From contig OX465281.1 of NCBI GenBank assembly GCA_949987705.1, forward strand, positions 225,465,978 through 225,529,977: DNA of 64,000 nucleotides. Reading direction: 5' to 3'. The position numbers and the translations under genes were made by a program. The stretch is from Thereva unica (lineage: Eukaryota > Arthropoda > Insecta > Diptera > Therevidae). Positions 12,001 through 27,000 of the stretch are shown in pieces (position 1 is the first letter of the stretch; the number at the start of each line of letters is the position of its first letter). The notes beneath the pieces were generated by a model. It saw only the letters and a program-made list of their open reading frames with translations, did no database searches and was not told the DNA's origin.

Positions 12001-15000
12001 TGATTGAAAGGGATTTAAAGAAGGTCTTTAATGAAGATTAGGTAGAGAGCCGGTGGTAGAATTGAGCCCTGGGAGAGACCAGCCAAGATGGTGTAGGGAT
12101 TGGATTCAACAACGGTCCAGTACTAGTTTAATTGAATGACCAGCAGGAAAAGTCTCAATTCGGTATCAATAGCTTGGAGATTTGGTAAGAGAGCAGCGTT
12201 ACACACTCTAGAGCAGTGGTTGCTAACCCAAATAGTATCGCGGGCCACTTTGAAAATGCATTGTTTCCGCGGGCCGGGCTTATTAAAATTTAATTTAATA
12301 TAATTTAGGGAGAGAGTTCCAGAGTTGTGTTGTGAAGACAAAGAAAGAACGATGATCAATTAACGTGCAGGAACGCGGAATTATTAAATTGTTATTTCTG
12401 AGGAATTGCGCAAACTACACAAACCGGTTTGCGCTCCTGTAGGATATCGTGAAACAGTCGCAGAAGCCTATACTCACGATAGTAACTTAAGGCTCGATTA
12501 CATTGACTGAGATTACAAACTACTAGCCGGCGAGTTTAAATGCCGTGGCGTCAGCTAGTACCATAGTGACGATGACAATGACAACTTTTCACTCGCTCAG
12601 TAGCAAACTAGCTAGTTCATACTAATTCCGTCATTCTGTACTCAATGAAACCAAGATACTCGCAGATAGTTCACTACCAACTGTGATGACACACGCCTAG
12701 CTTAATAGCTAAGAAGCCCACACGCCAGAGAGTAGCGAGTAAAGTAGCCCGGCTTTCAAGTTTCTCGGAAAATTGTTTACAAACTGCTAATTAGTTAGTG
12801 AACACGATGACCCTGGGCTAGTTTATTAGCAGCTAGTGAATTCGCCGGCTAGTAGTTTGTAACTTCGCTCAAGGTAAACGAGCTATTAGAGAGGAGCTCA
12901 ATACGGCGTTCAGTAGGGTGAAATGAGGTCAAAACGGTTTTATTTTGTACAAAAATCACAGGAAAAACTAACTAAGCAACGAAGAAATGACGCCCGTGAT
13001 TAGTGTGTTGGATTGGCCGAGCGAAAACCGGCTAACGGCATACGATTTTTCATGCCAAATGGAACTCAAGCAATTCGGTTAGCGGTGACATACGTTAAGG
13101 TTAAAAACGAATCGGTTTCTGAACCGAAAAGCAACCGCAACCATCCCCTGTTTTGCAACGGCTGGCAGTACGGTTCAAAATGCGTTGCGACATATCATTA
13201 GGGTTTTCCCGGAAGATGTGTTGGAAATCAGGTGATTGGTGTAGTAGTCAAGTAGAGCGGTGCTCAAAGAATTAATAATTAAAGTTGCTTCTTTAGAAGT
13301 AGAAAAAAGGACATCTCTTCTATTGAAAGCAACATAATTATATGTTCTAAATCACCCAAATTTGCCATTATTTTTTGCAGTCATACACTGCTCGGAAAAA
13401 CCTTCTCGTAATCACGGCGACGGGAAAAATCGGGGACGGCTAGCCGTACGGGAAAAATCGAATCGTTTGTTGCTATCCTAACGTGTCTAATTTAGACTTG
13501 ACCCCTATCCGAAATTATTCGAAACTTTTATATCAGATTCGGTTACGGTTTCGGATAAATTTTTATTTCGGATATCCCATAGTTACGGATACGATTCGGT
13601 TACGGAGCTCCATAACATCCCTGTTCAGTACCACCCCAAGATTTCTTGCTTTATTAACGCAAACAAGAGGAACCGACTTTGACGGTCAGGACGAACATTA
13701 GTAGATTGAGAGATATAAAAACACACTGGCATTTAGCTGCAGCAAAGTTAATGTCGACCAGTAGGGTACATGACGCAAGTCAACAGCAAGCTTCTTCACA
13801 CATATGTATTTTATCTCTTGGCGTAGGGAATCTTAGAATATGATTAATAAGAATGCTGAATAAGAGTGGCATAAAAACGGAGCCTTGAGGGACTCCAGCA
13901 TGCAATAGGGCACTTCAGGAACTGTAGCCACCTAGTTTAACCTTTTGAGAGCGGTTATATAAGAAAATTTGCAAGAGCTAAAGAACAGAGAGAACAAAAT
14001 GTGCTTGTGAGGCCAGTTTTTGCAGAAGCAGGACGTGATGGAAGACTGTGCTGTTTACAAAAGCCAGATTGCCATATATATTTATAAGGTTGAGACGATC
14101 ACAATATGCAATTATTTTAGTAGCCATTAGTTTTTCCACGACTTATGCCAGAAATGGAAGAATACTGCCCCGGGAAGAAATATAACCAACGACTAACATA
14201 ACCTAAAAGTAGTCGATAAAACAGTATACCTTCGGTCTACAATCACGAAAAGAAACGAAGAAAAAGAAGAAATAACCAGACGAATACTAAACGAGCCTTT
14301 TATGCACAAAAACAAATCCTGCACTCAAGATTTGGGCACAGGAAAACGAAACTCTCACTCTACAAAACAGTAATACGACCAGTACTGTGTTATGGTAGCG
14401 AAACTTGGACTATGACCAAGGCCATAGAAGAACGAGTCAACAGGTTTGAGAGAAAAATTCTCAGATGCATAATAGGCTCAACCAGAGAGGATGGAGTGTG
14501 GCGAAGAAGATACAACAGCGAGTTGTAAGAAATTTCTGACGACCCACAACTCTCAACTTTAATAAAAATTAATAGACTGTGACTAGCTGGCCACGTAATC
14601 AGGATGGAGGACAATCGTATCCCAAAACGGCTTATAGCCTTAGAAATTTCGGGAAGTAGGCCAGTAGGAGGAGAGGCCCAGAAGGAGATAGACTGTGTGA
14701 CGGCTGATGCAGAGGCAATGCTCAACATACGGAACTGGAGACATGCTGCAAGAGACCGTCAAGCTTGGAGAAATGCCTTAGAGGAGGTCAAGGCTCGATT
14801 TGGGCTGTAGTGCCATTGTATCGATGGATTATTGATGTTTAAACTAAATGCTTCTAGTAGGTGAGTTTATATCGGCTGACAAATAGCATTTTCTTTTTAT
14901 AATTCCTAAATACATTCTTACCTGGTGTAGTCTGATTTGGCTTCTAAATTATCTGCAATATCTTCGGTATTATCATCGCACGATAAAGTGACCTCAACAG

Positions 15001-18000
15001 TTGCCATCCTTTCCATAACTGGCTTAATATTTGGAATATCGATGGACTTCTCTGTTAAACTCAACCGTCTTTGGATTGCCTCTGGTGTATACGGGTTGTT
15101 AGGCATTTCTACGGCATTGTACCACTTCTTATACTCACGTTCGGCAATTGAACCTAAAATATCCAAAATGTCACAAGTATCTAATTTAATCAATAAAACA
15201 CCGTGGTCCCCTCACCTGGTACCAAATGCTTAAGAGGATCTGCTACATCATGCTCCTCAGATAATGGCTTAGAAATAGAAGTATTCTCAGTACTCTCAGG
15301 TTCTGATGATTTTTCTAAGCCAGTCTCGTTGGATGTGTTAGTATCTACTGAATTCGTGCTTAAAGTAATATCTAATGAAGTATTAGTGTTGTTGTTGTTA
15401 GTAGTAGTAGTAGTAAGAGTCTTATTGCTAGTAGTATTATTAGTAGTATCATTAGTAATGTTCACCATGACCTCAGCTGTTTCATTAGGTTCGTCTATGT
15501 TTTGTTCAAGAGCGCGTGCATCAATAATCGTTAAAACACTTTCGTCCGTTGTGTTAGAATCGGAGCTCACTATGTCTGTAGATATTACAGGCGATTTTAG
15601 ACTTACAGTAGAAACAGAAAATTGTAAAGTGGACGAAGGACATTTTTCATTAGTTACATTTTCTTTATTTTGCTTTTCTGCACATGTGTTATTTTCGATT
15701 TTATTATTTTTTCCTAAAAGTTCTGGGGAAGTTAATTTTGGGATTTCGGATAAGATTTCGGAAGGAGTTTTATTACTGGATGAAGATATTTCTGTAGATT
15801 CTATATTGTGAATAGTAGTTACGTTTGTATCTGAGTTTAGTGTGATTTCGAAAGATGTCTCACTGTTTTCGACTTCTTCTGGTGGTTCAATTTCTTCAGT
15901 TAAAGTTGGTAAGGGTAATGAAGAATTCATTTCTTGAATTGGTATGTTTTCAGATGTAATTGAAGATACATCGGAAGTTGTTCCAGCTTTATATTCTACA
16001 AATTCAGATACAATCTCTTGCTTTATTTCTACCAGCTTTTCAGTGTCAGATGAATTTATTGAAACATGAATTGAAGAACCTGTTAGTGGTTCTTCTTTTT
16101 CATCGGATTTTTCGTCGAGAAATAGTACAGTATTTTCTTGATGAGCTAAATTCATTTCTTCGGATGTAATTTCATTTGAATTATCGATGGAAACTTTTAT
16201 CAAATCGAGTGCTTCAGTGGCTGTTTGTATGCAGTCTGGTTCGAGTTTATCTTCAGCTGTTTGTTGAATCGTAGTTGGTTTAGCTATTTCTTGTTTCAAG
16301 ATATCATTAATTTCAGCATTTGCTCCTATTGCTAAAGTATCATTGAGTGAAGAAATTTCTTCTTTTGAAGATGGAGTTTTCAATTCTATATTTGAAATAA
16401 CTTCAGCTGCTTCATCGGTGTTTTTCACTAATGTAGACTTAGCTTCTTCTGAAGAAGATCGCTCTAAAATTATTTCATTTGAGGGTGCTTCATTATCTTC
16501 AGTTACAATAGTTATATTAGATTCTTTTTCAGTTACAATTTCGTTTTCTTTAGAATCTTCTAAAGCGTTGGAGCTGAGTTGTTCTTGTATTTCTGTTTCA
16601 ATTGTTGTTGGCTGTTCTTCAATAGTCTTAGAGTTGGCATAGCTTGTTATTTCTTCACCAGTAAGATAATTTTTTTCAAGAGATTCAGATTTTGCAACTA
16701 CGACTTCTTGTGCATTGAAAGACGTTTCGGAACTATTACTGGTGTTAATTGTCGCTGCTTCAGAAGCATATTTTAGCTGACTATGAGGAAGATGTGTTTC
16801 AACCATTACTGATTCCTCAACTGTTTTAGTTTTGACTTCAGCTTCTTCAATTGGGTCTTTGGGGAAAGATGTTATATCGTTTTCTTTTATGATTGATTCT
16901 GCAGTTCCAGTAAAATGTATTGCTTCACAATGATGTTCTAATGCTATTTCCACCTTTTCAGATGCTTCAACAGTCTCTGCGATTGCTTCTTCACATGAAT
17001 CTACAGCGCAAATATTATACTTTTTTATAGCGGCTATATTGGTGCATTTAGTTGATTCTTCATTATTTTTCACAATCACATTATTTTCTTCAATTGTTTC
17101 ATCTGTTGATTTAATATGCTCCGAGATTTCTTCTTCCTTCTTAATTTCGTCAATATCTTCTTTTAATGAAGTACTTGTTTCGATGTTTTCAGCAGTAGTT
17201 TGCAATTCCTCAATAACTAACTCTTTTGAAGATATTTCTTCTGGCATTTCTGATTCAGTTGTGTCAATAGGCTTAACTGAATTTTCCTCTAATTTGAAGT
17301 TGTTTGTAGTTTCTGCTTTACCGCTTTCTGTTGAATGACTTGCAATCTCTTCTTCGAGTTTAATCATGATTTTATCAGGATCTTGTTGCATTTTTTCATA
17401 TTTCTTCATTTCGTTTGTACGATCAGATGTTTCTTCAGTTTCCTGTTCTGACTTGGTAACAACAGGTGCTGCTTCAGTTTGGAAAACACATTTTTCTTCA
17501 TTAAATTCAACTTCTTCTATATTATATGCATAATAAACATTTTCTGTTACTGTTTCTATAACTTCGGTAATCGGCATGGTTTTATTTTCTTCATTGGTTT
17601 GTTTTGAAGAAGCTTGATCTACCGGTTCTTGTATTGCATCAATTTTGGTTGCTTCTTTCAAATTTACGTTTGCATCTTTTACCACGTCTTCTTCTTTCTT
17701 TTCTGCAACCGAGTCTTGTGGTATGATATCAGCTGTATTTTGATCTATTGTTATCGAATCTGCCTTTAGTAAATCTTCTTCTGTTTTTGCCTCAATATTT
17801 TCTATGGTAGAAGATGTATTATCATATTGTGATTGTGTTTCTATATTTTCCCTAGGAGCAACTTTAGTTGGCGTATCTTCATTGATACACGATGGTTCTT
17901 CTTTAGTATTAGTCAATTGATCGGCTGTATGTACTTCTTCTGGAACTAGGTCCAAACTGTCCACTTTTGCAGCAGAACTATCATCTGATTCTAATTTGTC

Positions 18001-21000
18001 AAGCTGTTTTTCGTCAATATCTTCAATTTTATTATTGGGGGTTTCTTCTTTGAACACGTTACTATCAGGACTTTCTTCAATAGGTAGAATTGTTTGAGGT
18101 ACATTTTCTTTTTGTACAGAATCCATCAAAGCAGATTTTACATCATATTCAGTTGTGGAAATTGTTTGATTTATTGCAGTATCTGAAGAAGGTAACTTTT
18201 CCACTGAGCCAGCATTTTCTTCTGTTGAAGCATTTGCAATTTGGGGCTCTTCTTCTTCTTTTATCAAATTTTCTTCATAGTTTTCTTCAGCTACAATTTC
18301 CGTTGTCGCTATTTTTGGTATAGCCTTTTCAGAACCATCATTTACAGACTGTTCTTCATTAGGTGAAGCATTTAAATCTGTTGCGTCTTTCTGTTGGTTT
18401 TCCGAATCTTTCGCAGAATCACAATTTTGTGCTTCTTCTAATAAACCAGGCTCTTCTTTCGATGGTCCTTCAGCAATTTCAGTAATGACATTTGTGGTAT
18501 CAGTAGACATTTTTACAATCGGATGAGGATTGTGTAAAGTGGATAACGTTAAAGCTTCATTTAATTCTTCTTTTAAACTTTTTCCAATAACATTTGGCTG
18601 GGATGCAGTTTCACAACCTTCAGAAACACTTTGAACAAGTAATTCTTCATAATCTTTCTCATCAGACACTTTAGAAGCTTTTGAGTCTTCATCTTTGATT
18701 TCAGATATCTCACATTCGACTTTTGAAATAGTCTGTTCCAGGTTTGCCGCTTCGTCTTCTACTTCTAAAGTAATCTGTTTAGTTATTTCTGCTATATCTG
18801 CATCAATCGATTCTTCATTAACTACTATTGAAGAACTAGATTCATCTGCAGCAAGTGGCGTAATTTGTTTTGCATTTATTGCTTCATCAGTTTCGATAGA
18901 AGACAAAGTTTTGGCAGCATCAATCACGTTTATAATTTGATCCAAGCTTTTATTTTCTATACCTGTAACAGTAGGGGACAAGGATGATGTTAAAGATGCA
19001 TCTTCGACTGTAGAACATAAATCAGTGGCGAAATTGATTGCTTTGTTTTCCACTTCTGGAACAGTATCTAGATTTGCATCATCATTTCTAGTTGAAGAAT
19101 CACTTTGAATAATAACCTCTTCTTTCATTGATTCTTTAATAGTTTCTTCATGTTCTTCAATTGTTTCTTTTGCATCTTCAAACGTTTCTGCAATTTCTTC
19201 AATCGTTTCTTTTGCATCTTCAAATGTTTCTTTTATTTCTTCAATTGTTTCTTTAGCATCATCAAATGTTTCTTTAGCGTCTACAAATATTTCTTTTGCA
19301 TCTTCAATTTCTTCTTTTGCAGCTTCAATTGCTTCTTTTGGTTTTTCGTTGGTGTCTGCTGACTCTTTAATTGTTGCTTCAATGGTTTCGCTTTTTTGAA
19401 CTTCATTTTGTGGTTGAGTATCAACATTTTCAAAGTTAGTTATTGTTGTTGCTGGTTCTTCAATTGTTTCTGTTGGTTCTTCAATAGCTGTGATTTGCTG
19501 TTCTTCAATTTGTAGTTGAACACCAACGTTTTCAGAGTTTGTTATCGGTATTGCTAACTCTTGAATTATTTTTGTTGTTTCTTCAATGATTTCGCATTTT
19601 TGTTCTTCACTTTGTGGTTGAGTACTAACATTTTCAAGGTTAGATATTGTTGTTCCTGGTTCTTCAGTTGTTTCTGTTGGTTCTTCAATTGTTTTTGCTG
19701 ATTCTGCAATAGCCTCGTTTTTCTGTTCTTCAATTTTTGGTTGAGTACCAACGTTTTCAGAATATGTTACTATTGCTGCTGACTGTTTAATTATTTCTAG
19801 TGTGTCTTCAATGGTTTCGCCTTTTCGTTCTTCGCTGAGTGACGGTATTCTTTCTGTTGATTCAAGAAAAGTTGATACTTTCACGCTTGCTTCACTTAAT
19901 TCTTGTGAAATCACTTGTTCTCCTTCCTTTTTTGGTGACTTGCCAATTTCGGGCTCTTGCACCGTGATAGAAACTTCATCAGAAACTTCAGAAAGAGTCG
20001 AAGAACTATTTTCTTGTTCTTCAGTTAGTGATGGTTTTACTGGAACTTCTGCTGTTTCTTTTGGTAGCAATTTGTCAGTCTGATCTTCTTGTATTTCAAC
20101 ATTTTCTTCACATTTATTAATTTTAGAAGAACCAGTATTACGCCTTTCGTCGTTAGGTGCTTCAATTATTGGATTTGTTTCAGCTTCAATAATATCACAC
20201 GGTTTTGTTTCACTAGATTCCACTGCAGAGTTTTCGAGTTCATTTGCTATTGTTTCTTCTTTTAATGTATCTTCAATATTTTTTAAATTCTCTTCGAGTT
20301 TTAAAGTCGTTTGTCTTACTGATATTGTCGTTGCTTCATCTTCTCTTGACTCTTGTTCAGGTGTTGAATCAGAATTATCATGTGATGGCTTCTCCTTAGG
20401 TATTTTAGCAGCTTCCGGAGTGTTTTGACTAACGCTATTTTTATCTTCAATAACTTTTATCTCTTTTAGATTTGTATCTTCTGATTCTGGTTGAATTTTT
20501 TTATCTAGAGTTAGTATTGAAGACTCAGATTCTTCATCCCCCTGCCGTGAAGCTTGGTCAGCGTTATTGACTGTATCTGCGTTATTATAAGAAACTGCTA
20601 TTTCAATATTAAGACGTGCTTCACTTGCTTCTATTATTTCAGTTTCTTTCGATACAGTATCATCGTTTTGTACTATCGATGAAGTATCTTCATTTGAGAG
20701 ATTTGAAACTTCTTCAGGTTTAGTTTTCAAAACTTTATCATTGTCCATACATGATGAAGATTTACATTCTTCAGTTATAGCTGCGGATGTATCTACATCA
20801 TTTTGTGTATTTTTTGTACTATCTTCATTATTTAATGTTGACGCATTAGTTTCGACTGAAAGACATGCTGCTTCTTCAGTGATTGTGGTACTTTGAATTT
20901 TCGAAGAAGATGTAGAAATTTCTGACGAAGATTTCAAATCTTCACCTACTGTATTTATTGTTATATTTAATGAAGAATTGCTAGAAATTGGACATTCTTT

Positions 21001-24000
21001 GTTCGTTGGTGGAGAAGCATCGCTGTTTGTTGTATTAAAAACGTCTTTATTTTGATTTGAGGCGCATTTCTCATCTTCAGCCTCTTGAAGAACTTCTTGA
21101 GATTCTATCGTAGTAACTTGTTCATTGTCATTTAGGGAAGAATCGTGTATTATTTCGGTAACTTTAGAATCTTTACCATCCACTTCATTTACAGCTTCCT
21201 TCAGAATTATGTTTTCAGTTCCTAGTTCTGCAACAGCTGCTTCTTTTTTTACTTCTACTGGAAATTCGTCTAAAGTATAAGTTTCAGTTGCTTCTAATTT
21301 TGACTCATCGACAATGTTTGTTGCTGAAGCGTCATCTGAAGAACTTGGATTTGCAGTATTCACTTTTAAAATGGTTACGTTTTCCTTTATTTCTGAAAAA
21401 CTACCCTCATTATTTTTATTATTTTCAATTGAAACATCAGAGGAAGCAGCAGGTTCAGAAGCAGATATTTCTTCTTCTTTGATATTCAAATCTTCTCGAG
21501 ATTGACATTGTTCAGCTTGTTGAAACTCAGTCGAAATTACATTAGATGGAAGAAGATCAATTTGTTTTTCAGCAAACGAAGTCGTATCTTCTTTTTGCTC
21601 TTCTTTATTTGTTTCAGTTTTTATTTTCTGATCTTCATTTTCTGAGGAATCTTCAATTTTGAGAGCACATGTTTCAGCAATTTCTTTTGCTTTAGGATTT
21701 TTATCATTTTCTTCTGTGTTCAGATCTTCTACATTTTTACCTGTGATTGGTTCTTCATTACTAGTTGAACCATTATTGCCAACTAAGCTTGCGTCTGAAG
21801 GCACATGAGACTCTTTTGTATCACATTGAAACTCCAACGGAGGTGTTAAAATTACATCTTTTGATTGAAGGGTTTGCAAGTTTTGTTTTTCTGTGATAAG
21901 TGGTTCTTCAGTTGCAATTTCGGCTGTTTCTTCATATTGAGCACCCATTGGTGCTGGTTCTTCTACAGCATTTGGTAAATTCTCTTGAAGCGAATTAGTG
22001 TCTATATTTGTTTCAATAATCTCTTCGATGATCTTTTGAGAAGTATGGCTTGCAGTATCCTCTACTTCCTTTTCAACATCTTGCTTATTTATTATAACTG
22101 GGTCGGGCGATTTCTCTTCGTTCTCTTGTAATGAAGCATCATCTATTAAATTTACTTCAGAGAATTTCTCAATTTTTGTAGCTGATTCTTCGGGTGACGT
22201 TTGTCCATTGTTTATAGGTTTCAATTTATGATCGTTGGTTTGAATAACTTCCTCTATATGTGAAGCTACTTCTTTTTGTTCTGATTGTGCCGTCTGACTC
22301 TCCGACGAAGAGCATGCATCGATTTCTGTTAGTTTGTTTTCTTCTGGGTTTGTAATATTATTATTATATTGAGAATCCTTGCTTTCTTCAATTGTCAACT
22401 TTTCATTTATAGCTTCTTCTTGTTTTGAAGATTCAGATATTTTAGTTCGATCTGAAGATTCCTCCAATTTTTCTGTATCTTCACATTTTGCATCTTTTGA
22501 TTCTAGTTTAGCATCAAATATCTTTTCGGTTACCTCTACCACCAGTTGAGCTACTTCATCAACTCCACGATTTACATCTTCTGCAACGGTTTCAGATATA
22601 TATTCAATATTTGCAGCTAATTCTTTTTTTGGTAGTTCCGATACATCACTCTTAATATCTTGTTCTGATATTGAATATTTTTTAATATCAACTGCTTTTA
22701 CGCTGTCAATTATAAGAGAAAAGGTTGAAGAAGCGGGACTTATTGATTCTGTTTTTACTTCTGCCTGACTTAGAGTTACTGTATGCTCTACCGATATTTC
22801 ACTACGTTCTGGTTCTGATTTAAAGATTTCGGTTTCTTCTGTTATTGCTGGTTCAGTTGTTTCGTTTTTGTTGCAAGACATGCCTGTATCTAGTGCAGTA
22901 GTTTCTGGATGTGTAACATTATCTTCTATTTTATGCTCATCAGTAGTCAGTTCAGTAGTTAGTTCTTTAACTTCCGACGTCAACGCTTGAACTTTGTTAG
23001 GATGATTTTCTTGATCTTCTTTTACTTGAAGCGAATCTATTTCCTCGCAAGCTACTGGAATATTACCTTTATCTTCAGTTGGCTTTTCTATTTCTGTAGA
23101 AGATATAGGTTCTTCTTCTGTAGTACTAGTTTCCACAATTGCAATATGTGTTTCATTTGTTAACGATGTTTCACACACAATTGGTTCTTCATTTTCATTG
23201 TTATCACTTAGCTTGTCAACTTCTCCTGAATTGACTACTTGAATTGAAGCATCATGTTCTAAAGCGGCTTCATCGATTATTATGGATGAAGAGAATGTTG
23301 GTTCTTCAGAATTTAATTCTTTTTTGTCTTTAGAATGTACAGAAGTTTGGTCATTTTCATCAACAATTATATTATGATTGTCCTTTTCGTCTATTGTAGA
23401 TTCATCTTTATATATTGTCGGGTTTTCGTTGTATTCTTCTACCTGCGATGCTTCAGGAGGAATCTTCACAAATTTATCTGAAGAATTTTCAACAGTTGCA
23501 GAAATTACATCTTCGGAATTTTCTAGTAAAGAAATTGCTCTTCTTTCGGATTTTTCAATACTTTCACAAGTTGTATCTTCGCATTCTACAGGATCCGATT
23601 GTGTATTTTCTGTCGAAGTTATATTAGCGTCTTCAATAATAGTTCTGTTACATATAAGAGATTCCGGTGAATTGTTTTCTATATTTAGATCAGTCGACAA
23701 TTCTTCATCTTTTTTTGGTATATTTTCTTCTGTCTGATTTATTAAAACGCTTGATGCTTCATTTTCTTTAGGCACTTCAGAATGTGCTTCATTTCCAGAA
23801 ATAATGAGATTCTCTTTTACAGCTAATTCTGTATTTGCTAGAGGTTCTTCACATGTTTTTGAGATTATAGGTTCTAACTGTGACTGTTGAGATTCTAAAG
23901 CAGTATCAGTTGCTTCAGAAGCAGCAATTTCCGGGCATTCGCTAGTGGGTTCATCTTTTTTAGACAATTGCTCCTCCGTTAAATTGACTGTCGACTCCTC

Positions 24001-27000
24001 TACTTCTTTGGGAACTTCTAGTGTTTCCACTACTTTGTTCCAATCAGTTTGTAGAACTGAAGCATCCATTGGTGATTTTTCTGTTAGTTTTAATTCTTCT
24101 AACGGCTTGATTTGTACCGTTTCATCTAGCTCTTGTGTAATACAAGCAGCAACTGTCGTTTCAGACGTTTGTGGTGCTTCAGTCGGTAACAAATCTGCTG
24201 AAATTTTTAAAGATTGAGATTCAACTTTGAGACTGTCTGTTCCTGCCATTTCTTGTTCTAACGATTCTTCAATCGGTAAAGGCCTTTCGGTAGTTTGGTG
24301 AACTTCAGTTAATTCTGTATTTTCCTTCAAGTTAATTTGGTATGATTCTTCAACATCTTTCGGTACAATAGGATCTTGTAGAGAACTGATTGTTTTAGTT
24401 GTTTCTGACACTTGCTCTACTTCTAATTTATCTGCGCTTAGATCGCTTTCAGGACATTTCACAGATGCTTCTTTTACTATGGGAGAACAATTTGTGGTTA
24501 TTTCAGAAGTTTCTTCTTGAAGTTTTTGAGATTCTTGCGTTTCCACCTTAGCTGCTTCGTCTGTATTGGAATATTTTGATGATACTGCTTGAACAAGATC
24601 TGATTCCAATGGTAATTCCGTTGGTACAGTTCGTGTTGATTCTTCGATTGACGGGATTTCTTCGCAAACTTCCTCTTTTTTTAATGCAACAGTTTCAATA
24701 TTTTCTAGAGATTCATGTGCTTCTGCAACTACAGGAACTTGTGATTCTGTTGTTTCCACGTTTTGGTTTATATCAAATGATTCATTTGGTACAGTAGCAT
24801 TGTCTTCATTATTGATAGATGATTCTGTGCAGGATTTCACCAGTTCAGTAACATTTTCAGAGTTTGAAACCGCTACTTCATGTTTCACTTCAGATTCTTG
24901 TGGAGCCTTAATATCTGATGACTCATTATCTTTTTGAGTATCTTGTGACTCATGAGGTTCACACATATTGTTTACTTCTTCTAAATTTTGCGTTTGGTCT
25001 TCAAGAGACTCCTCCGCTGTCATATTTTCTGCTGATTCAGCTTGAACTGGAGTGATTATTTCTTCTTTTACTTGGGGTGTTTCTTCAAGTTTTAACGAAT
25101 CCGAAGAATTATATTCAGTTTCTTCAATTGTTGATTCTTCAATTTCTGTAGCTGAACTTTGTTCTGAATTTTGTTCCGAATCTTTCGTTTCTTCACCAAC
25201 TAAAGCCGAATCTATTGACGTACATGTTTCAGATACCGTATCTTCAGCACACACTTTAGATACTTCTTCAGTATTTACCGATGGCTCTGCACTAATTGAA
25301 TATGTTATAAGATTCTCCTTCTCCTCATCATTATCAGATTCTTCAATTATATTTCTAACAGCTGGTTTCATAATAATGCGATTATCAATTTCACCGGTTG
25401 AAAATGCTAGTACAGGACTCAATGCGAACACTGCTAAAAATTCAATGGCAGATGCTCGTCTTGTTACAAGTGTTTCACGAGATTCTCGCAAGAAGCTTTT
25501 ATTTTCATTTACGGGGCTATCGTTAGTTTCATTATTTTGAGGCACTTTCTTCGTGTCAGTATTTTCTGCGTTAGTATTGTTAGTAGCAGAATTCAGCTCA
25601 TTGGTTAATTGAGATTGAGCTGAAAACATAAAATGTCTACAGTGGCTGTGCTTGTTAAACTCAGTGGTACCTACTAAGAAGCCCAACTACAAACCTTTTT
25701 AGCTAAATTCGCCTATTTTTTCTACTATTGCTGTTTATGGGATAATCTACAAGGAATTTAGTAATATGGGATATTTGTACAGGGTTGAAGCTATAATAAA
25801 TATGGGACAGAAAGCATTTTTTATTGGTTATTTGCACTTAGATTGAATTCTGTGGTTGGCTGTGTCTGGATCAAATATTGCAAGTATTGCCATATAAAAA
25901 TATACGATGACTAGGAATGTCTTTTGTTGAGATATTCGATAATTATGTTTTATGAACATGTTTTATTTTTAAATCTGGAATCATAAGCTAGATTTATACA
26001 ACTGCAAACAAGATCTTCAAAAATATATTAAAGTGGCAAGAGTTAAATAGAAATTTTTGTCGCTTCATAGTTTTAGTTACTAGTTAATAATATAGACCAG
26101 TGCAGATAATTTTTGAGAAAAAAAAAATTCTTAGCAGTATATGGAAGGCGGGAAAATTTAGGAGAAATGCTACTTAAACAAGGAAAAATCGAGAGCACCG
26201 CAGCAGATGGCCGGAAAGGGGGCGGGGGAGCCAAAATGTGGGTTTTGGGGGGTTAAACGTGTTTTTTTACGATTTCTGAGAAAAGTAGACCTCCTATCGA
26301 AAAACGTTAAATGTAAACGTTGTAGATAATTAAAAGATCTAGAGCTTTTGTTCAAACCATTTTTCGACATAACCTCAAAAATTGGAGAAAAACGTCAAAA
26401 ACCGAGTTTTTCGTTTATCATTTTTATCTTTCACAAAAATGATCCAATTTTAATGAAATTTGAGGAAAATGTAGATTTTCATGTTTCGAAAAGGCCCAAT
26501 TTTTTTCAAAGTGAGTGGTTGTTTCGTTTTCTTTTTATGACCTTAATTTAAAAAAAAAGGCTCCATTTTCAATCTAAAAAGTTGGCGAACGAATTTTTGA
26601 TTTTTAAAATTTTGAAGACGGATTTTTTTTCATTGAATCCTCTACTTTTAGATGGCGTAAAAAAATGATAGTGTCACAATAGAAAAACATCGATAAAAAT
26701 TCGAAAAACCAAAAACATTCTTTTTCAAATATCGATTTTTCCATAAACTTCACTAATTCTTTATCTCTCTTTGATATAAAGCTTTTAGAGTCGTGCAAAA
26801 CTGTAAATTTAATGTAATATATTATAAGGGAGCTTCATGTAACAGTTTCAGATGTGAAAAAATTTGTTTAAACAATTATTTCACCCACGAAATCAAGGGA
26901 AAAACTACAGTTTTAGGCCAAAAATATATTTCTACGTATTGTGATGGCTTATACATTAAAACTTACTAGTAGAACCCGGCACTCGACATTCGAGCACCAT

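Noticed and set aside
12216..12260. A hAT terminus (CAGTGGTTGCTAACCC)
   Set aside because: No inverted partner or 8-bp duplication could be found nearby, so only a chance or orphan end. A similar CAGTGATTTTCAA at 40813 was rejected for the same reason.
15203..25540. Many plus-strand open frames of 60-200 codons opposite the giant exon
   Set aside because: They are antisense shadows of Glu/Ser/Thr codons (Phe/Leu/Ser-rich translations) with no motifs, splice logic or start context.
25620..25686. In-frame methionines upstream of exon 5 as a possible start of a single-exon gene
   Set aside because: TATGTTTTCAG at 25620 is a good acceptor, the incoming phase matches exon 4 exactly, and the upstream residues look intronic.
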